Source of the DNA: Goniomonas avonlea
Taxonomy: Eukaryota; Cryptophyceae; Goniomonadida; Goniomonadaceae
Assembly: GCA_003573635.1 (NCBI GenBank)
Contig: QUTJ01031185.1
Location: 1 to 10,251, forward strand
Reading direction: 5' to 3'
DNA length: 10,251 nt
The translations under genes and the position numbers were made by a program. Below the pieces are notes generated by a model. The model made no database searches, was not told the origin of the DNA, and was given only the letters and a program-made list of their open reading frames with translations. Below, piece by piece: positions 7,549 to 10,251 of the stretch (the first letter of the stretch is position 1; the number at the start of each line of letters is the position of its first letter).

Positions 7549-8520
7549 TGGATTTTACAAAGTGACACTAAATGATTTAGTTCTAAAGACAGTGACATCA
7601 TATAAAATGACAACTCTCTCGTTGAGACGTGGAAGTATTTGCGTGACACTAATTGTCCGTGGGTACAGTGGTCCGATGGACCCGCTGTTTGATTTGTTTT
7701 ACAAGGCTTCTGAGGCTATCACGGATGACCCAGAGATCTTTGTCACACCCGTCGTGAGTGAGGAGCCCATCGTTGTAATCTCGCAACGTCAAGAGCCCTG
7801 TCTCCAGGTTGAGGTAATTACCTTCCGCACTATTAGAGGTGTCCGTGTGAATAGTACCCCAATCACCTCGCAAGGGCTCCATGTCGGTATAGAGAGACAA
7901 GATGAGAGCCTTTTGCATGTCGAGCTGTGTTCGTACTGAGCCTTCAACACCGCAAGCTGTTCCGGGGTGAGCCACCCCTTCTTGTCTTTGGGGGTCATAG
8001 CAAACGGTTCCACGTTCTTCATTTCTTATCAATTGGTCCTTGGTACTTCTTGGGGAATTTATTCTCGCGCCTGAAGGTCGTGTAGAGCTTTTTGATTGCA
8101 AACAGCGTGTTCTTCTGGGTGCTGAGGGTACCGTTAGCCATGACTTTCCTTACGATTTCCTCTGGGTCCTTGTCAAACGCTGGAGGAAAGCACTTCTCGG
8201 TTCCCAGGAACTTCTTGAGAACTCGTACATTCGTCTCAATCGTGCTGGGNCTATTCAAAGGGGCCATATCCATCATGAGACCGTGGATTTCATCCCAATT
8301 CCAGTGTTTCCTCCACCTAAGCTGTCGTTTTGAGCTGGATGTAGAAGCNGAGGACACACTAAGGGTATCCACCTCGTCGGGGATGAATGCCTCCGTGGGC
8401 TCAGGCTCTTCCGGTTCAACTCCTTCTGAAATCTCAAGTGTTTCAGGCTCATCACTCACGGGTTCCTCACTCACGGGTTCCTCACTCACGGGTTCCTCAC
8501 TCACGGGTTCCTCACTCACG
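7549..8520 (-). pseudogene. Tyrosine recombinase of virophage/Polinton-like type, frameshifted and truncated
   Basis: Enzymes of this family cut and rejoin DNA through a tyrosine nucleophile and integrate elements or viral genomes. Read on the minus strand: an acidic VSEEP repeat region (8520-8446), then a helical core-binding domain with the pattern LSTQKNTLFAIKKLYTTF (about 8125-8070), ending with a TGA at 8021-8019. The next frame opens there with an overlapping ATG (8022) and carries KKGWLTPEQLAVLKAQYE. After another shift near 7930 the third frame carries ALILSLYTDMEPLRGDWG, whose PLR arginine (codon 7868-7870) matches the first catalytic arginine, and then NYLNLETGLLTLRDY, the following beta-hairpin. 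The usual lysine after that hairpin is not evident. The H-x-x-R and tyrosine boxes are absent before coding character fades near 7550. Unresolved bases lie at 8250 and 8349. The family call rests on pattern recognition. Confidence 0.58.
8446..8520 (-). repeat. 15-bp tandem array encoding VSEEP
   Basis: Four perfect copies of the 15-mer GGTTCCTCACTCACG (plus-strand reading, 8461-8520) follow one variant copy (8446-8460). On the minus strand they encode VSEEP four times and then VSDEP. The period is a multiple of three, so copy-number change keeps the frame. The array abuts the point where coding sense changes to the plus strand. Confidence 0.9.
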
Positions 8521-8959
8521 ATGAGGAGGAGAGGAATGTACGGGGGAGCGTATGGCATTAGCAGATTCCCGAGAACTGTATGGATGAGACTGGCGGAGCA
8601 TAAGGAAGACGGAACAGAGGATAAGGATGCGACAAAGGAGTGCCGAGACCGGGATCAGCTTCAAGAAGTTCGCGGAAAATGGAGGCGACGAACACAAAGA
8701 ACCTGTACTCTATGCACGAGTGGAACAAGAGGGCATCAGAGGCCTGATATGTATCCCCCTGAAGGGAACGACCACGAAAGCACCCACGACAACACAAGTG
8801 AAAGGATTCGAGAGGTGGCTCATACGCTTCCTGCACTGCAGGCTGAATACAACCTTCAACCCTTTCCGTACGGAAGCGACATACGGACGGAAGAGGAAGA
8901 GAACGGGGGCAACACGGCGGTCGCACAAATATGTAGCCCCTTGCGACCCGCAGGGGTAG
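8521..8959 (+). pseudogene. Plus-strand retroelement fragment
   Basis: Just after the minus-strand array, plus-strand coding character returns. Frame 1 gives a short basic and aromatic segment (RRRGMYGGAYGISRFPRTVW) to about 8635. Frame 2 then gives SFKKFAENGGDEHKEPVLYA, RVEQEGIRGLICIPLKGTTT and a helical FERWLIRFLHCRLNTTFNPF up to about 8880, followed by a Lys/Arg-rich tail and a TAG at 8957-8959. The switch near 8630 implies one indel. The segment reads like a small alpha/beta domain of a polyprotein, but no protease or polymerase motif is seen. It probably belongs between the fragment ending at 7510 and the one starting at about 9120. Confidence 0.42.
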
Positions 8960-9120
8960 TAATCCTGCGAGCAGGGGAGGGCCCCTACCAGCTTTCCGAC
9001 CCTCCCTGTGCTTGCCCCCCACCCCCCCCTGCACACAACCCGTCACTCCCTTACCAACCCATCCTTCTCCCCCCCCCCTCTTCCTGCGACGAAGGGGACG
9101 AGGGGGAAGAGGGGGACACC
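8960..9120. other. C-rich and G-rich spacer with a hairpin
   Basis: Runs of six to ten C (for example 9016-9036 and 9069-9078) pass into purine runs on the same strand. An 11-bp inverted repeat, CCCCCTCTTCC at 9074-9084 and GGAAGAGGGGG at 9105-9115, could form a stem with a 20-base loop. Frames 1 and 2 stay open here, but the encoded sequence is Pro/Cys/Ser low complexity. The spacer separates two fragments of the plus-strand element. Confidence 0.55.
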
Positions 9121-9343
9121 CGAGGGTCTTCTGATACAAGAGAGAGTGGAGTCGTACGAATGGGAAGGAGAAGTGTTCGAACGGTTGGACGATATCCTAG
9201 ACAGGCCAGGGATGGAATGCGGGACTGTATTGGAAATCACGATCAGACCGGGGCTAACAAGGAGATCAGTTAAAGCACGGCTGATGCGCCAATATGGGGC
9301 CTCCACGTTGAGGATGAGTCACAACCAAACGACGTTACGATGA
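9121..9343 (+). pseudogene. Plus-strand pol-like fragment, upstream part
   Basis: Frame 2 encodes a compact stretch with protein-like hydrophobic spacing (LIQERVESYEWEGEVFERLD, DILDRPGMECGTVLEITIRPG, RSVKARLMRQYGAS) ending at a TGA at 9341-9343. The protein-like sequence appears to go on in frame 1 from about 9301 (LHVEDESQPNDVTMKEWWTT) until about 9410, then returns to frame 2 in the next feature. The paired shifts suggest single-base indels in a once continuous frame. No family is recognised. Confidence 0.42.
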
Positions 9344-9382
9344 AGGAGTGGTGGACGACGATGAGGGACTTGGACACGGTAA

Positions 9383-10251
9383 CGAAAGTCGAGCTTACGA
9401 TCATGGAGACTGGAGTATGTGAAGGAGGTCGCGAAAACGAAAGGCACGATTAAGGAGATATGTAGGAATGATACAGTCGAGGAGTTATTGGCCACATACA
9501 CGGGGTCGGAGGCAATGGACCCGGGCCCGGGAAGGGATCGTCTCAGACGGGAGCTGATCTCTGCCATGCAGCGCAGAGCGTCGATAGCACCGAAGCTGCA
9601 CCTGCTGGCGAGACTGAAGTACATCCCACAATGCCCGAAGGGAGTGATCACGAATATGATGGGAAAGTGGATCAGAACCACGAACATGCCGAAGATATAC
9701 CGTGGTGCGGTGACAAGGAATATCAAGATTGTGACAACGAGACGGAAGAACATGCGAGACCTAGTGCTGAACTTCAAGAGTGTTATCAAACGGCTCAAAG
9801 CGCTTGTGCCGCCGAAGTGCTCATGCAAGGAGCTCATGGGGTATATCCCGAAGGACCTGGAGACAATACGATGGATGCAAGATGGGCATGTCGCGATTAG
9901 GTTCTCGGATATGAAACAAGTCTCGGAGTGGATGAAAGGGAACCTGATGAACGTGCCACCTCCGGATCACGTTGATGTATATGGTGAGCTGGCGAAGGCC
10001 ATGGACGAAGCAACGAGACCCCTAGCGCGGATCATCACGATCACGCGAGACACACCATGCTGGACGATTGATACCCAACAGAGGGAAGGGTGGGCGGACC
10101 TGTATGATGGAAAGAACCTGGTAGCGACGATTGGAACGGACAGACTGATACGACTACACTCTGAGTACCTGGTATTCAAGAGGAATAATGAAGAGGAAGC
10201 AAAGAAGATGTTCCTTCAACCCTTTGTGACCGAACTTATATGGGCCGCGAA
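9383..10251 (+). CDS. Pol-like protein with CxC and GHV motif, runs off the right edge
   Basis: Frame 2 has no stop from 9383 to the end of the window, about 289 codons, the longest intact plus-strand coding stretch of the right half. Basic helical sequence comes first (DRLRRELISAMQRRASIAPK, KKNMRDLVLNFKSVIKRLKA), then VPPKCSCKEL with Cys codons at 9818-9820 and 9824-9826, then QDGHVAIRF (GHV at 9884-9892), followed by about 115 residues of mixed alpha/beta pattern. A CxC followed by a conserved His before the polymerase core recalls the region upstream of reverse transcriptase in Penelope-like and some other retroelements; that comparison is from memory and tentative. No YxDD or other polymerase signature is inside the window. 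The first ATG in frame is well inside, so the start is probably further upstream, beyond the indels at 9340-9410. Confidence 0.52.

Noticed and set aside
8558-9139. 193-codon minus-strand ORF rich in Gly, Arg and Pro
   Set aside because: The composition follows the C- and G-runs on the other strand, and it overlaps the better plus-strand fragment.
8092-9273. A single 393-codon plus-strand ORF
   Set aside because: Its first half is antisense to the recombinase and its last third is low-complexity C-rich sequence; only the part at about 8521-8635 looks coding in this frame.
9319-9837. 172-codon minus-strand ORF
   Set aside because: It is antisense to the pol-like frames, which have the better protein composition, and its product has no recognisable pattern.
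1-10251. tRNA, rRNA, CRISPR array or bacterial-style operon
   Set aside because: None was recognised: no clover-leaf arms with conserved loops, no rRNA core sequence, no regularly spaced repeats with unique spacers, and no compact co-directional genes.

Overview
This looks like nuclear DNA of a eukaryote, most likely an alga or other protist. There is no operon-like packing, splice-like signals border short coding-looking stretches, microsatellites are present, and the right half is a graveyard of decayed, mutually nested mobile elements. The species cannot be named from the sequence. Four single unresolved bases (5573, 7360, 8250, 8349) all lie in the element-rich half, which fits repeats collapsed in assembly.

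Left part (1-3790): mostly non-coding. Three short stretches have coding-like third positions and could be exons of host genes: 2-82 on plus, 273-527 on minus, and 3334-3427 on minus ending at an exact GTGAGT donor. None is identifiable by family. The rest holds a heptamer repeat, a G-rich tract, an ACAG microsatellite and open but unconvincing frames.

Middle (3790-4960): two near-identical direct repeats of about 101 bp (3792-3892 and 4329-4430) bracket about 436 bp carrying a minus-strand ORF and a minus-strand AATAAA, so they look like the ends of a small element. A stretch with a 17-bp direct repeat follows.

Right part (4960-10251): a plus-strand retroelement-like series in pieces. It begins with a CCHC zinc-knuckle ORF (4965-5228), followed by coiled-coil and charged gag-like fragments (5171-5760, 6879-7510, 8521-8959) and a long frame open to the right edge (9383-10251) with a CxC...GHV motif that may be the part of a Pol protein upstream of reverse transcriptase. 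This series is interrupted twice by minus-strand coding DNA. The first (5758-6876) encodes an unknown protein with an acidic head and a basic tail. The second (about 7549-8520) is a frameshifted tyrosine recombinase of the kind found in virophages and Polinton-like viruses, preceded by a VSEEP pentapeptide repeat. The coding strand flips at each boundary. Whether this is one element with genes on both strands or a DNA-virus-like element inserted into a retroelement is the main open question. Almost every reading frame is broken, so the copies here are probably inactive, or sequencing indels are present.
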